A stretch of 64,000 nucleotides of DNA. Origin: JAJPXC01 sp964520525. GTDB taxonomy: Bacteria > Bacteroidota > Bacteroidia > Bacteroidales > Muribaculaceae. Made by a program: the position numbers and the translations under genes. Below are positions 28,172-38,026 of the stretch, in pieces; within the stretch, counting starts at the first letter, position 1; every line of letters begins with the position of its first letter. The stretch spans positions 1-64,000 of the forward strand of contig CAZFNR010000007.1 in the NCBI GenBank assembly GCA_964520525.1, read 5' to 3'. Below the pieces are notes generated by a model. The model searched no databases, was not told where the DNA came from, and was given only the letters and a program-made list of their open reading frames with translations.

Positions 28172-28702
28172 TTATTGTTGCATCAACCGCACCATTTTAT
28201 TCCTAGCGCGGCTAAGATAGGATTTGATTGTTCCGGTAGGCATACCGGTAATTTTCGCTATTTTGTCGATGGGCTGGTCTTCAAGATAGAATAAAAGCAC
28301 CACCGACCGTTCTTTCTCAGTTAAATATTTCAAGCAGGTTCCCACATCGATGCGCGCATTAGTGGCTGAGTGTTCTGAACGCTCATCAATCATCGGAATA
28401 GTTTCAATTTCCTGATTACTTTCTCTAATCTTACGGTTATATGACAAGAATTCGTTGTAGGCTATCTTGTATAGCCAAGTTTTAAATTTTGAGATACCTT
28501 TAAAAGTCCTTATGGACAGATATGCTTTTAAAAACGTCTCTTGCGCAAGATCGTCAGTGAGCGAGGCATCATTCAATGTCAAGTTCAGAAGGAACCTTCG
28601 TAACCCATCTTCATAGGCCACGACCAATCGCCCGAACGCTTCACGGCTATCGCCGGCTACGCAACGGGCAATCAGGCTAAGTTCTTCAATCTTACTAATC
28701 AT
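28172..28702 (-). CDS. ECF-type RNA polymerase sigma factor
   Basis: Sigma-70 family factor of 176 residues with region 2 (LTDDLAQETFLKAYLSIRTF, then FKTWLYKIAYNEFLSYNR) and region 4 (YLTEKERSVVLLFYLED, then IAKITGMPTGTIKSYLSRAR). It lacks regions 1 and 3, as in ECF sigmas. Its start overlaps the upstream membrane-protein gene stop by 8 nt, and a small membrane protein follows: a three-gene signalling cassette on the minus strand. The regulon is unknown. Confidence 0.92.
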   Translation of the reverse strand: MISKIEELSLIARCVAGDSREAFGRLVVAYEDGLRRFLLNLTLNDASLTDDLAQETFLKAYLSIRTFKGISKFKTWLYKIAYNEFLSYNRKIRESNQEIETIPMIDERSEHSATNARIDVGTCLKYLTEKERSVVLLFYLEDQPIDKIAKITGMPTGTIKSYLSRARNKMVRLMQQ

Positions 28703-29405
28703 TGCTGATGTCGCGAACGGATATACTGTTGTCTTTTTCTGAAGAATAGTAGGTTACCAGCTTACCGGCACCGATTACCGCAGGAATAAGACACAAGACT
28801 CCTACAACGGGAAGGCTAAAGAATATCGAGAATGAAATGCACAGCAGCACACCTACACCAATATTCCGTATCCCAGCCTGCAACAACTGCGGGTTGCGTC
28901 GCTTATCGGAATGAGAATGGCTATTATAGAATGCTTCAGGTAACTGATAGCCTGATTCAATGGCTTGCTGTATCACTGCGTTACGGTTACGGTTGCGTTT
29001 GTAGACAAACACAAGAATCGCTATGATTATCAATAGGAAAGTTATACAAGGAACAGCAAAAACCATTATTATCGCCAAAGCGGGGATGAAATCCGAATTT
29101 TCAAAAATATCTGCGGCGTTTTCAGACGGAATATCAACATAGACATTGATGACGGGAGACTGTGTAGCCGTTGAGGCACTGTCTTTTACAATGGTAACAT
29201 TGTCATCATTCCCTACATTTTTTTCATGAATTTTTGAGACTTGAGTGGATTCATTGATTGATTGTCCTACTGCTTTTGTCAGTTCGGTTTTTAATTTATC
29301 TACGTCAATACGATTGTCAGTAACCGATTTCTCTCGAGCGCAACTCGTGACCCCGATAGCGACCAATGTTGCGAAAGATAACATGATAATTTTGACTGAT
29401 TTCAT
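28695..29405 (-). CDS. DUF6249-like membrane lipoprotein upstream of sigma factor
   Basis: Protein of 236 residues. A signal peptide with lipobox-like VTSC (KSVKIIMLSFATLVAIGVTSC) precedes a polar region, then a membrane segment (PCITFLLIIIAILVFVY), a basic loop with AIQ-type EsGYQLPE, and two more membrane segments near 170-215. The combination resembles DUF6249 proteins, which in Bacteroidales precede ECF sigma genes. The 8-nt overlap with the sigma gene indicates co-translation. A sensory or anti-sigma role is inference from position. Confidence 0.68.
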   Translation of the reverse strand: MKSVKIIMLSFATLVAIGVTSCAREKSVTDNRIDVDKLKTELTKAVGQSINESTQVSKIHEKNVGNDDNVTIVKDSASTATQSPVINVYVDIPSENAADIFENSDFIPALAIIMVFAVPCITFLLIIIAILVFVYKRNRNRNAVIQQAIESGYQLPEAFYNSHSHSDKRRNPQLLQAGIRNIGVGVLLCISFSIFFSLPVVGVLCLIPAVIGAGKLVTYYSSEKDNSISVRDISND

Positions 29406-29468
29406 ATAAATAGTATTTTAATTGTTTTAATTCTTAGATGCGCAGTGTCGGATAAAAGTTGCAAAGTA

Positions 29469-29512
29469 AATAAAATTTAAAGCCGCAGGCTAAATTTGAT
29501 TGGGCTGCGGCT
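29469..29512 (-). terminator. Terminator of the tolC-acrA-acrB efflux operon
   Basis: Stem AGCCGCAG (29481-29488) / CTGCGGCT (29505-29512) with a 16-nt loop. On the minus strand it is followed by TTAAATTTTATT, 14 nt after the acrB stop. The plus-strand side has an A run instead. Confidence 0.7.
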
Positions 29513-29525
29513 AAAAAAGTTATTT

Positions 29526-32500
29526 CTATGATCGGGGAGAATCTTTATCCGTTGGAGCCGGGGGAGCGTCGGCTTTGGTAGCAAATACTTTCGATAGGTA
29601 TTTTTCATGTAATTTCTCAAGCAATTCCCAAAAATTAGGGACAAACAAGGTACCGACAATAGCATTTACCGCCATACCGAAAACGACAGCCGTACCGAGC
29701 GATAGACGGCTTTCTGCTCCCGCACCTGTCGCGAATAACATCGGCATGACACCAAATATGAAAGCCAGTGCCGTCATCATAATAGGCCTAAACCTTATTT
29801 CTCCGGCGTTAAGTGCTGATTTCCTGATTGACATACCAGATTTTCGGAAATCAACAGCGTACTCTACAATAAGTATGGCATTTTTCGCAGATAAGCCTAA
29901 CAGTAGGATTATACCAATTTGAGTATACATACTTATTGACTGAGACATAAACATACACCCTATGATGGTGCCTAAAATAGCTGTAGGCATTGAGATGACA
30001 ACCGCTATTGAATCAGTCCAACTTTCATATTGTGCCGACAAAACAAGAATCGTAATTATAACGGCAAACAATAGTACCATAGTTATGGTTGTTCCCGACT
30101 GTGTCTCTTGATAGGCTTCTCCGGTCCAAGCATAAGAATAATTCGCTCCAAGCGATTCATCGACTATACGCTCCATCTCATTAATCGCATTGCTTGTACT
30201 AACTCCATTTCCTGCTGTTGCTGTAATAGAGGCTGTATTATACATATTGTAACGGTTGACTGTCGCTTGACCCATCGACGGCTCTACGGATGAAAATGAG
30301 GCGAAAGGCACCATTTCGCCCTCTGAGTTTTTAACACTGAGTTTCATCACATCGTCAATATGGCTTCGCGAGGCTGCTTCGGCTCCTATATTGACCTGAT
30401 ACACGCGTCCAAATTCGACGAAGTCATTTACATATGCACCACCCATGTATGAGGCCAATGAAGAGAATACAGAACTCAACGACAGCCCTTGCATCTCTAC
30501 CTTATCTCGGTCTATATTTAACTGGTATTGCGGGACCTCTCCTTCATATAGCGTAGTCACTGACTTTATTTTGTCATTTTCAGCAACAGACATCTGAATC
30601 TCCTTTATTGCCTGGGACATCTCCTTAGGCCCGAGATTATTTATGTCAAGCAATTGCATCTGTAGCCCTGATGTTAACCCAAGTCCGGGAATAGCCGGAG
30701 GATTCAATGAAAATACCACGGCCTCCTGGATATCGGCCGTCATTTCGTTGACTTTATCGACAACCGTGAATACACTGCGAGCACTCCCTTTGCGTTTATC
30801 CCATGGTTTCAAAACGACAAACATCGAACCGAGATTACTCCCCGAGCCACCATCCATAAACGACATACCCGAAATTGAAATCACATTCTCCACTTCTGGT
30901 AGAGTTCTAATCATGCAGCTTACGTCCTTCACTATTTTGTCGGTTCGTTCAAGTGAAGCCCCGGCAGGAAGTTGTATTGATGTCAGAAAATAGCCCATAT
31001 CCTCTTCAGGCACATATGAAGTCGGCCATTTCATAAATCCCCAAAATGCTGCGATGCACAACGCCAAATAAATGGAAATCGCGACAAGCGGACGCTTCAA
31101 AAATCTCCCGACTATGGCCATATAACATTTTAATGACGCTGAAAACCCATAATTAAACCACCGATAGATAACGGAACTACTCTGTTTACTCGGTTTGAGA
31201 AATAGTGAGCACATTGCAGGCGTGAAAGTCAAAGCGTTAAAGCCGGAAAAAGCGGTAGAGACGGCAATTGTCACTGCGAACTGTTTATATAGCTCTCCGG
31301 TGATTCCACTGATAAAAGCTGTTGGAATAAATACTGACAAGAGCACCAAGACTTCACCGATGACAGGACTCTGCAATTCGACCATTGCTTTTTCGGCCGC
31401 CTGTTTCGATGTCATGATTCGTTTGTCGACAAGACGGGCGCAATCTTCCACCACGACAATCGCATCGTCCACGACAATCGCAATCGCAAGCACAAGACCA
31501 AATAACGTCAAAGTGTTAATTGTGAATCCCATCAGCTTCATCACTGCGAATGTAGTTATCAGAGACACAGGAATAGTCAGCATAGGGATTATTACTGCTC
31601 TCCAACTCTGAAGAAACAATAATATGACAAACATCACTATTAGGGTGGTTTCTACAAATGTCACAATAACTTCATCAATTGATGCTGTCACAAAACTTGT
31701 CGTATCCATTATGACATTATAGCGTACACCTACGGGGAAATATGGCTCAAGGTCGGCTAATTTAGCTTTAACTCGATTAGCGACTTCAAGAGCATTGGCC
31801 CCAGGCAATTGATAAACGCCTATAAGTCCGGCATCTTTTCCAGAAACGTGCGATATATTACCATAACTTTCACTGCCAAGTTCGATTTTAGCCACATCTC
31901 GTAGTCTGAGAATACTACCATCGGGATTAGTTCGCAATACGATGTCACCGAATTGACCAGGCGATTTCAGACGTCCGAGTGATGTCAGTGTAAACTGAAA
32001 CTCTTCTTTTGTAGTCTGAGGAGCGGCTCCGACACTGCCTGCTGACACCTCCATATTTTGTGATTCAATCGCAGCAATTACATCTTGCGGAGTCAATCCT
32101 CTGACTCTCATCAACTCCGGATCAAGCCAAACCCTCATGCTATACTCACCGGCACCGAACGCACTCACTCTTCCCACTCCGTCAAGTCGGGCAAGTTCGT
32201 CCACGATATTGAGCTTTGCATAGTTTGTTAGATACAAAGCGTCATATCTATCTGTTGAATCGCCTTCAAGCGCAATAAAAAGAATGATATTGGTCGATTG
32301 AGACATAACAGATATGCCTTGCTGTTTTACGGCTGATGGCAGACTCGCTTCGGCCAACGCAATACGGTTTTGCACTTTGACTGTAGCCATATCAAGATTT
32401 GTGCCAATTTCAAACGTGATTGTAAGGTTGTAACTTCCATCACTTCCGGAACTTGAACTCATATACATCATTCCTTCGACGCCATTGACCTGTTCCTCGA

Positions 32501-32696
32501 TAGGTACTCCTATAGTTTCTGCTACGGTTTCAGCATCGGCACCGGGATACATGGCTGAGACTCGAACCGTCGGAGGAGTTATGTCCGGATATTGAGAAAC
32601 CGGCAGATTATATACTGTCAACAGGCCGGCCAAGACCATTAATAACGCAATGACTGTCGCAAATATGGGTCTGTCTATGAAAAATTTAGAAAACAT
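29526..32696 (-). CDS. acrB: RND multidrug efflux transporter, HAE1 family (AcrB-like)
   Basis: Inner-membrane proton-driven trimeric pump of 1056 residues with two repeats of six TM helices and porter/docking loops. The N terminus FSKFFIDRPIFATVIALLM and the TM4 proton-relay VVDDAIVVVED (adjacent Asp pair near 407) are classical HAE1 features; MTALAFIFGVMP marks the second half. It is the third gene of an operon after the outer-membrane channel and adaptor genes. The substrate range cannot be told; the symbol is by family, not by tested orthology. Confidence 0.95.
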   Translation of the reverse strand: MFSKFFIDRPIFATVIALLMVLAGLLTVYNLPVSQYPDITPPTVRVSAMYPGADAETVAETIGVPIEEQVNGVEGMMYMSSSSGSDGSYNLTITFEIGTNLDMATVKVQNRIALAEASLPSAVKQQGISVMSQSTNIILFIALEGDSTDRYDALYLTNYAKLNIVDELARLDGVGRVSAFGAGEYSMRVWLDPELMRVRGLTPQDVIAAIESQNMEVSAGSVGAAPQTTKEEFQFTLTSLGRLKSPGQFGDIVLRTNPDGSILRLRDVAKIELGSESYGNISHVSGKDAGLIGVYQLPGANALEVANRVKAKLADLEPYFPVGVRYNVIMDTTSFVTASIDEVIVTFVETTLIVMFVILLFLQSWRAVIIPMLTIPVSLITTFAVMKLMGFTINTLTLFGLVLAIAIVVDDAIVVVEDCARLVDKRIMTSKQAAEKAMVELQSPVIGEVLVLLSVFIPTAFISGITGELYKQFAVTIAVSTAFSGFNALTFTPAMCSLFLKPSKQSSSVIYRWFNYGFSASLKCYMAIVGRFLKRPLVAISIYLALCIAAFWGFMKWPTSYVPEEDMGYFLTSIQLPAGASLERTDKIVKDVSCMIRTLPEVENVISISGMSFMDGGSGSNLGSMFVVLKPWDKRKGSARSVFTVVDKVNEMTADIQEAVVFSLNPPAIPGLGLTSGLQMQLLDINNLGPKEMSQAIKEIQMSVAENDKIKSVTTLYEGEVPQYQLNIDRDKVEMQGLSLSSVFSSLASYMGGAYVNDFVEFGRVYQVNIGAEAASRSHIDDVMKLSVKNSEGEMVPFASFSSVEPSMGQATVNRYNMYNTASITATAGNGVSTSNAINEMERIVDESLGANYSYAWTGEAYQETQSGTTITMVLLFAVIITILVLSAQYESWTDSIAVVISMPTAILGTIIGCMFMSQSISMYTQIGIILLLGLSAKNAILIVEYAVDFRKSGMSIRKSALNAGEIRFRPIMMTALAFIFGVMPMLFATGAGAESRLSLGTAVVFGMAVNAIVGTLFVPNFWELLEKLHEKYLSKVFATKADAPPAPTDKDSPRS

Positions 32697-32709
32697 ATGG
32701 GCAGAGTGG

Positions 32710-33822
32710 CTATTTAGTTAAAATCGGATTTACAGGCATTCCGTCTCTGACTTTAAGTAAAGCCTTTGTGACGTAACGTGATTGTGGCGTTATACCCTTT
32801 GTCACGATTCTCATTGTGTCATTTACCAATTCACCGACCTCGATAGGAGTATATTTGACTTCGTTGGAATCGTTTACGACATATAGATAATTTCCGAGCT
32901 GATCTGTTCCAATTGAAGCGTCTTTTACAAGAATCGCTCTAGGAATCTTGGCATATGGCAAATGAATTTTTGCATACATTCCACTTTTGAGTTCGCCGTA
33001 TGGATTCTCTATTCTAACTCTCAACTTCAATGTCCCCGTTGACGAATCTATTTCGGGAGACATATAATTAAGATTACCGGTATAGGTGTGAGGCAAATCC
33101 TCGCTAAAAGTCACGGGAATGTGTCTGTAATCAATTGCTTCATTTTTTCTATTAACCATATCCAGATATTGACTATCTTCTATGGAGAAATAAGCGTTGA
33201 CATAATCATCATTATAGATAGTCGCAAGTTTGACAGGAGCACCCGCACCTCCAAGATATGCGCCATCTGAATAGGCCGATTTAGAAATATGCCCTGTAAA
33301 CGGCGCAGTTACAGTGCAATATCCCAAAGTTGTCAAAGCCGATTGCAACGAAGCCTTAGCCTTCTGAATCGATGCAGCACTCTCTTTCATCGCACTCTCA
33401 GCTTGAATGACATCCATCTGCGAAACCGCATCGCTCTCCAACGCTTTTTTCATCGCACGGTATTGGTTGGTGGCATATACGTTAGTTGCCCGAGCGGTCG
33501 ACAACTGAGCTTTTGCTTGATTGACTGCATCTCGGTATTGAGAGTCCTCTATACGAAACAGCACCATCCCTTTCTTTACTAATGAACCAGGATTATAACC
33601 TGAATAGAGCAGGTAACCATTGACCCTTGCCACCAGGTCTACTTCACGGTAGGCACTTAATGTGCCGGGATACTCTTTATGCAATACAACTGAGTCAACC
33701 ACGGGTAAAGCCACATCAACCCTGACAACCTCTTTATCGTCGTTAGAGCGTTTTTTTGAGCTTGTACACGCCGACAGCCCCACTGAGAGCGACAACATCA
33801 TTAAGATTATATACTTATTCAT
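32710..33822 (-). CDS. acrA: RND efflux periplasmic adaptor (AcrA-like lipoprotein)
   Basis: Membrane-fusion protein of 370 residues bridging AcrB and the outer-membrane channel. It has a lipoprotein signal with LSAC lipobox (Cys19), a lipoyl/barrel-sandwich half-motif (ARVNGYLLYSGYNPGSLVKKG), a coiled-coil hairpin (SAMKESAASIQKAKASLQ), the second lipoyl half (YCTVTAPFTGHISKSAYSDG), and the beta-barrel domain. It lies 13 nt before acrB and 37 nt after the channel gene. Confidence 0.94.
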   Translation of the reverse strand: MNKYIILMMLSLSVGLSACTSSKKRSNDDKEVVRVDVALPVVDSVVLHKEYPGTLSAYREVDLVARVNGYLLYSGYNPGSLVKKGMVLFRIEDSQYRDAVNQAKAQLSTARATNVYATNQYRAMKKALESDAVSQMDVIQAESAMKESAASIQKAKASLQSALTTLGYCTVTAPFTGHISKSAYSDGAYLGGAGAPVKLATIYNDDYVNAYFSIEDSQYLDMVNRKNEAIDYRHIPVTFSEDLPHTYTGNLNYMSPEIDSSTGTLKLRVRIENPYGELKSGMYAKIHLPYAKIPRAILVKDASIGTDQLGNYLYVVNDSNEVKYTPIEVGELVNDTMRIVTKGITPQSRYVTKALLKVRDGMPVNPILTK

Positions 33823-33859
33823 ATCCGTGATTATGTATTTAGATTATAGACTAAGTGGA

Positions 33860-35281
33860 TTAAAGCCTTGTAACATCCCATCCACCACCGAGAGCCACAT
33901 AAAGTTTGACCAAGGATGATAGGGCGGTGCCTTTGGCTACAACGCTTCGATCCTGATATTCAAGGAGTGACATCTGTGCAGTTACAACGTTGTTGAATGG
34001 AGTCAACCCTCTTTTATATAAATCCACCGATAAATCAAGAGCCCGCTTGCTTTGGTCAATAACCTCTTGGATATCGTTGATTTGCCTTATCGAAGTCAGG
34101 TAGATATACATTGCGTTGTCGGTTTCCTCAACTGCGGTCATGACGGTCAGATTATAGTTGTCAATGCCGATTTGCATTTGTTCTCGCGCGTCTGCCACCC
34201 TGTATTTGCGCTGTAATCCATCAAAAACGCTCCAAGATAAGGTCGGAGCTATGCTATAGGTAAAACTTTCAGTCTTAAATAAATTATTAGCGGAATGGGC
34301 GGCAGTGCCGATTGAGCCGTTCAGTGACAATGTAGGTAAAAAATCTTTTTTTGCGACACCGATTGCGTATGCATACGATGCAAGTTCTTTTTCGGCCTGA
34401 ACTACGTCGGGTCGGCGCCGTAATAATTCCATTGGAATGCCAGTCCCGATAATCTGCCTATAATCGGGAAGAGACTTTGGCTGACTTAATTCCTTATAAA
34501 CATCATGAGGGTAACAGCCGATGAGTAGGGCGATGGAATTAATGGCAGTGTGAATGGAATTTTCAAGAGAAGGGATTGTTGCTTTGGTTGAATTATACAC
34601 AATCAAAGCCTGCGAGACATCAAGATCCGACGCAAGCCCTGCCTCTTTTCGCGCTTCTGTGAGTTTTACTATTCTCGCTTGACTATCAAGATGCTCGTTG
34701 GCTACAGCAAGTTCTGCTTGCCATGTCCGCAACTGTATGTAATTTGAGGCGATTTGGCCGCACAGGCTGACCATCGCTCCAGCATACTCGGCCTTTGTGG
34801 CCTGCAATTGAGATTTTTGTTGGTTGACTACTGATCTGATTTTTCCAAATAAATCAATTTCCCAGCTCAAGTCAAGTCCTAATGAAAATTCAGATGTGCG
34901 AAACGCTCTGCCATGAGAATCATACACAAGTCCCGACGTTTGATTTTTGGACCAGCCGCCAACTAAATTCACGGTGGGATAATAAGATGATTGCGCCATT
35001 TTCATGGCATTGTGAGCTATTTCAATCCTTCGCGAAGCAATCAGTAGGTTGTAGTTGTTTTTTACACCCTCTTTTATCAGGGAGTTAAGTAATGAATCGT
35101 TTAATGTCTGCCACCAATCATCATCGGTCGGTATTGTCTGATCAAACCGGCTATCAAAAATCCACGACTGTGGCAGCGAGTCGTTGAGATACTTCTCTGA
35201 GGACTGTGCGCTAACGAAGAGAGAGATTAAAGCACACGCGGTTATAATTGATAGTCGAAATAATTTTAGTGTCAGAGGCAT
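33860..35281 (-). CDS. Outer-membrane efflux channel (OprM/NodT-type TolC family)
   Basis: TolC-like trimeric channel of 473 residues. After a signal peptide (ending LFVSAQ) come two outer-membrane-efflux repeats with long helices (residues about 60-260 and 275-465), including the typical NLVGGWSK, LDLSWEIDLFGKI and RRRPDVVQAEKELASYAYAIG segments. No lipobox Cys follows the signal peptide, unlike many NodT-type channels. It is the first gene of the channel-adaptor-pump operon; no AraC/TetR regulator is next to it. Confidence 0.94.
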   Translation of the reverse strand: MPLTLKLFRLSIITACALISLFVSAQSSEKYLNDSLPQSWIFDSRFDQTIPTDDDWWQTLNDSLLNSLIKEGVKNNYNLLIASRRIEIAHNAMKMAQSSYYPTVNLVGGWSKNQTSGLVYDSHGRAFRTSEFSLGLDLSWEIDLFGKIRSVVNQQKSQLQATKAEYAGAMVSLCGQIASNYIQLRTWQAELAVANEHLDSQARIVKLTEARKEAGLASDLDVSQALIVYNSTKATIPSLENSIHTAINSIALLIGCYPHDVYKELSQPKSLPDYRQIIGTGIPMELLRRRPDVVQAEKELASYAYAIGVAKKDFLPTLSLNGSIGTAAHSANNLFKTESFTYSIAPTLSWSVFDGLQRKYRVADAREQMQIGIDNYNLTVMTAVEETDNAMYIYLTSIRQINDIQEVIDQSKRALDLSVDLYKRGLTPFNNVVTAQMSLLEYQDRSVVAKGTALSSLVKLYVALGGGWDVTRL

Positions 35282-35376
35282 AATACTTGATAATAGAATA
35301 AAACTACAGTATTATAACCCTCTGACACCTAAAGTCGTTTAGAGCAAATTCAGAAGTTTAACCAATTTTATCTTAA

Positions 35377-37251
35377 TCATGTGTTTGTTTGACGTTTTAT
35401 ATGCCATATAGTTCCCTCTATCAGCGACACCCACACATCACCGGTAAACGGGTCAATATCAATTCCGTTAATTTCTGAAACTCCGATAGGGTAGCTAAAC
35501 AATATTGAATGGTCTGAAGCTCTAACTGCGGTCAGTATACCTCGACGCGACCCGGCATAAATCACACCGTCGGCTTCCGCAACTATACATGGCGCATGGT
35601 CATATCCGATACCTAAATCCACAATCCATTTTTCAGTGAATATGGGTGCTGTTAAATCTACTGCGACAAGCTCGCCATCCATTGTTTTAGCATAAGCGGT
35701 CAGACCATCTTCACTGATTCCAAGACTTTCACGATATTTATGTGAGTTATCACGCCACAAAGTTCTCCCGCTACTGAGTTCTATGGCGGTCATATAACGG
35801 TCTGGCGCAACAATGATTATACGCTCACCGTCACAAACCGGCACTACGTTTCCCGGTCCAAGCATATTGGCTGGCCTTCCGTTGTCCCATTTCCACCGCA
35901 AAGCCCCGTGATTCTTATCAAGACAATATAGATGGGTATCCCATGCCCCGAAAATAAGATTGTCTCCTACCGTTATCGGTGAAGCCTGACAGTAGTTGCC
36001 GATTGAGTCAAAACGCCATACCAAGGTTCCCGATGCCAAATCCCATTTTTCCATTTTCTTGTAACCACCTTGGTAGAGCATTCCATTCTCGACAATCCCA
36101 TCCGCCACATACGGGCCTTCAGATTTGGTCTCCGACAGTTTGTTCCCATCAGAACTGTCTGCGACAATCAATCGTTTGTCGGCAGTCGGGATTGCGACAC
36201 GTCCATTTGACACAGATAATCTTGAAAACAGCGACGCATCAGTCAATATTTCCCAACGACAATTGCCGCTTTTTTTAGAGACTGATTTTGCCGTTCCCAA
36301 AGAATTACCAAAATAGATGTTATCTAAGTCAAAACCTAAACGAGTAAAAATAGAAGCACTATCAGCCCACACTTTTTCGATAGTCCAGTCTGATGGGATT
36401 GAACTGTGGGATACTTCTGTGACAATGCTATCTTTTATTCTGTCAATTGACGTCTCTGTTTTGGCAGCTACGGCATGGATGCGTTCGGCGGGGAGTCCTA
36501 ATCTTTTTTGATAAAACAGAACTGAATCTGGGGTTACATCCATTATCGTATAACCGAAATCGCCATTTTTGCGGTCAAGAGACCTGACCATCATACACTC
36601 AATTCCACCACAATTGTAAGGCTCGTTTTTATGATAATGGCCGTTAACGTGTATTACAGTAGGATAACGCACCAAAATAGAAGCGTAATCTGCGTAATTG
36701 TCCAAATCATTGCTCAATGGGTAATGATTAAACGACACGACTTTTTTACCGTCAACAGCCCTCTGCGACAATGTTGATGATAGCCAATGGAGGTCTTCTT
36801 GCTTGATGTGGCCGTCGCCCATTTTCATATATGGGCCGCAATTAATGCCAACGATAACTAAGGAATCAGTCTCAGCGACAAATCTATCATTGCCCCATAG
36901 ATCTATAAACGTTTTTGTCGCGCTTTGCGACCAATTGTTTTCATGGTTACCGGGCAAAAAATAGCTTGGTTTTGTGAGGTGGTCTAGTATACCTTTTACG
37001 TTTATCAATTGCTCATCAGAGCCCTCGTTTGTTAAGTCCCCGTTGACGACAACCATGTCCACTCCGGATAAACTATTGATTTCTGCCACTGCCGTTTTCA
37101 GCTTTGATTCGCATTCGTTCCCTGGAGTGACATGAATATCACTAAGAATCGCTATGCGTGTCGCGCCCGCCCAAATCGAGACGCATAATAACGCCTTGAC
37201 ACATACTACTCTCAAATTCATAACTATTCGATATTTTTTTAACTTGTTCAT
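35377..37251 (-). CDS. Secreted calcineurin-type phosphoesterase fused to PQQ-like beta-propeller
   Basis: Exported protein of 624 residues. After a signal peptide (best from Met11 at 37221: NLRVVCVKALLCVSIWAGA) the metallophosphoesterase motifs run in order: LSDIH, NGDLT, GNHEN, and GHYH near residue 205. From about residue 300 the protein turns into repeated beta-propeller blades of the PQQ/PF13360 type (GTLVWRFDS, LYCLDKNHGALRWKWD, AIELSSGRTLWRD). The two-metal site appears intact, so it is probably an active phosphatase or phosphodiesterase with a binding propeller. It is alone between the efflux operon and yqgE; substrate unknown. Confidence 0.88.
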   Translation of the reverse strand: MNKLKKYRIVMNLRVVCVKALLCVSIWAGATRIAILSDIHVTPGNECESKLKTAVAEINSLSGVDMVVVNGDLTNEGSDEQLINVKGILDHLTKPSYFLPGNHENNWSQSATKTFIDLWGNDRFVAETDSLVIVGINCGPYMKMGDGHIKQEDLHWLSSTLSQRAVDGKKVVSFNHYPLSNDLDNYADYASILVRYPTVIHVNGHYHKNEPYNCGGIECMMVRSLDRKNGDFGYTIMDVTPDSVLFYQKRLGLPAERIHAVAAKTETSIDRIKDSIVTEVSHSSIPSDWTIEKVWADSASIFTRLGFDLDNIYFGNSLGTAKSVSKKSGNCRWEILTDASLFSRLSVSNGRVAIPTADKRLIVADSSDGNKLSETKSEGPYVADGIVENGMLYQGGYKKMEKWDLASGTLVWRFDSIGNYCQASPITVGDNLIFGAWDTHLYCLDKNHGALRWKWDNGRPANMLGPGNVVPVCDGERIIIVAPDRYMTAIELSSGRTLWRDNSHKYRESLGISEDGLTAYAKTMDGELVAVDLTAPIFTEKWIVDLGIGYDHAPCIVAEADGVIYAGSRRGILTAVRASDHSILFSYPIGVSEINGIDIDPFTGDVWVSLIEGTIWHIKRQTNT

Positions 37252-37305
37252 GATTTAGTCTTGATTGCGTTTTAAATCAAATAACTTTTAAATCAGACCC
37301 AAAAA

Positions 37306-37914
37306 CTAATTGACCTGCGGGTTTTGAGGGTGATAGAGCCAGCCGCGGTAAGGGCGACCCATTGAACGCACTGTGCGATGCCAGTAGCCATCATCGCTAC
37401 CGACAAGCAAGTGGCTGATGTCATGAATCGGAGTGACAGCCCACACATTTTTTTTTAATTCGCCATCAAGTTGCTCTACGCCCCATCCGCTATATCCGAT
37501 GAAGAAACGCACATTCCCATCAATAGGATACCCTGAATTGACATAGTCAATCATAACGCCAAAATCTCCTCCAATCCATAAACCCGGAACAATTTCCGTG
37601 CTATTAGGTATGATATTCCCGAGACGATGGATGAAATAGAGTCTTTCGCACGATAGCGGACCTCCGCAAAACACTGTGATATCAGACTTTCTATTGACCG
37701 ATTTCACAAGTTCACCAAGAGAATAGGCCGTTGGCTTATTCAACACAATCCCCATCGCTTCTTGCCGGGGTTCATAATCGACAAGACATATAACAGAATG
37801 ATTGAAATACTGTTCTTTCAAGAACGGCTCAGAGACAAGCAATGACCCGCGCCGCGGTACACCACTGTCAATTTCGATATTAAAAAGTAATGATTGTAAA
37901 TCTATCATTTTCAA
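37306..37914 (-). CDS. YqgE/AlgH family protein
   Basis: Cytosolic protein of 202 residues of the UPF0301 (DUF179) family: GSLLVSEPFL near the start, VICLVDYE, GIVLNKPTA, VFCGGP and FIGYSGWGVEQLDGE. The family is widespread and of unsettled function. The start may be the second ATG at 37908. It is the last minus-strand gene after rodA, with a 112-bp gap between them. Confidence 0.92.
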   Translation of the reverse strand: MKMIDLQSLLFNIEIDSGVPRRGSLLVSEPFLKEQYFNHSVICLVDYEPRQEAMGIVLNKPTAYSLGELVKSVNRKSDITVFCGGPLSCERLYFIHRLGNIIPNSTEIVPGLWIGGDFGVMIDYVNSGYPIDGNVRFFIGYSGWGVEQLDGELKKNVWAVTPIHDISHLLVGSDDGYWHRTVRSMGRPYRGWLYHPQNPQVN

Positions 37915-38026
37915 GAGAGAGTATAAGCTATAGAGTTAGATTATATAATGCACTACTAAGTTACTAATAAATATCAGAATACAATGCAAACATTACCAAA
38001 AAGTTTAAGCAATCATCCGACTGATT

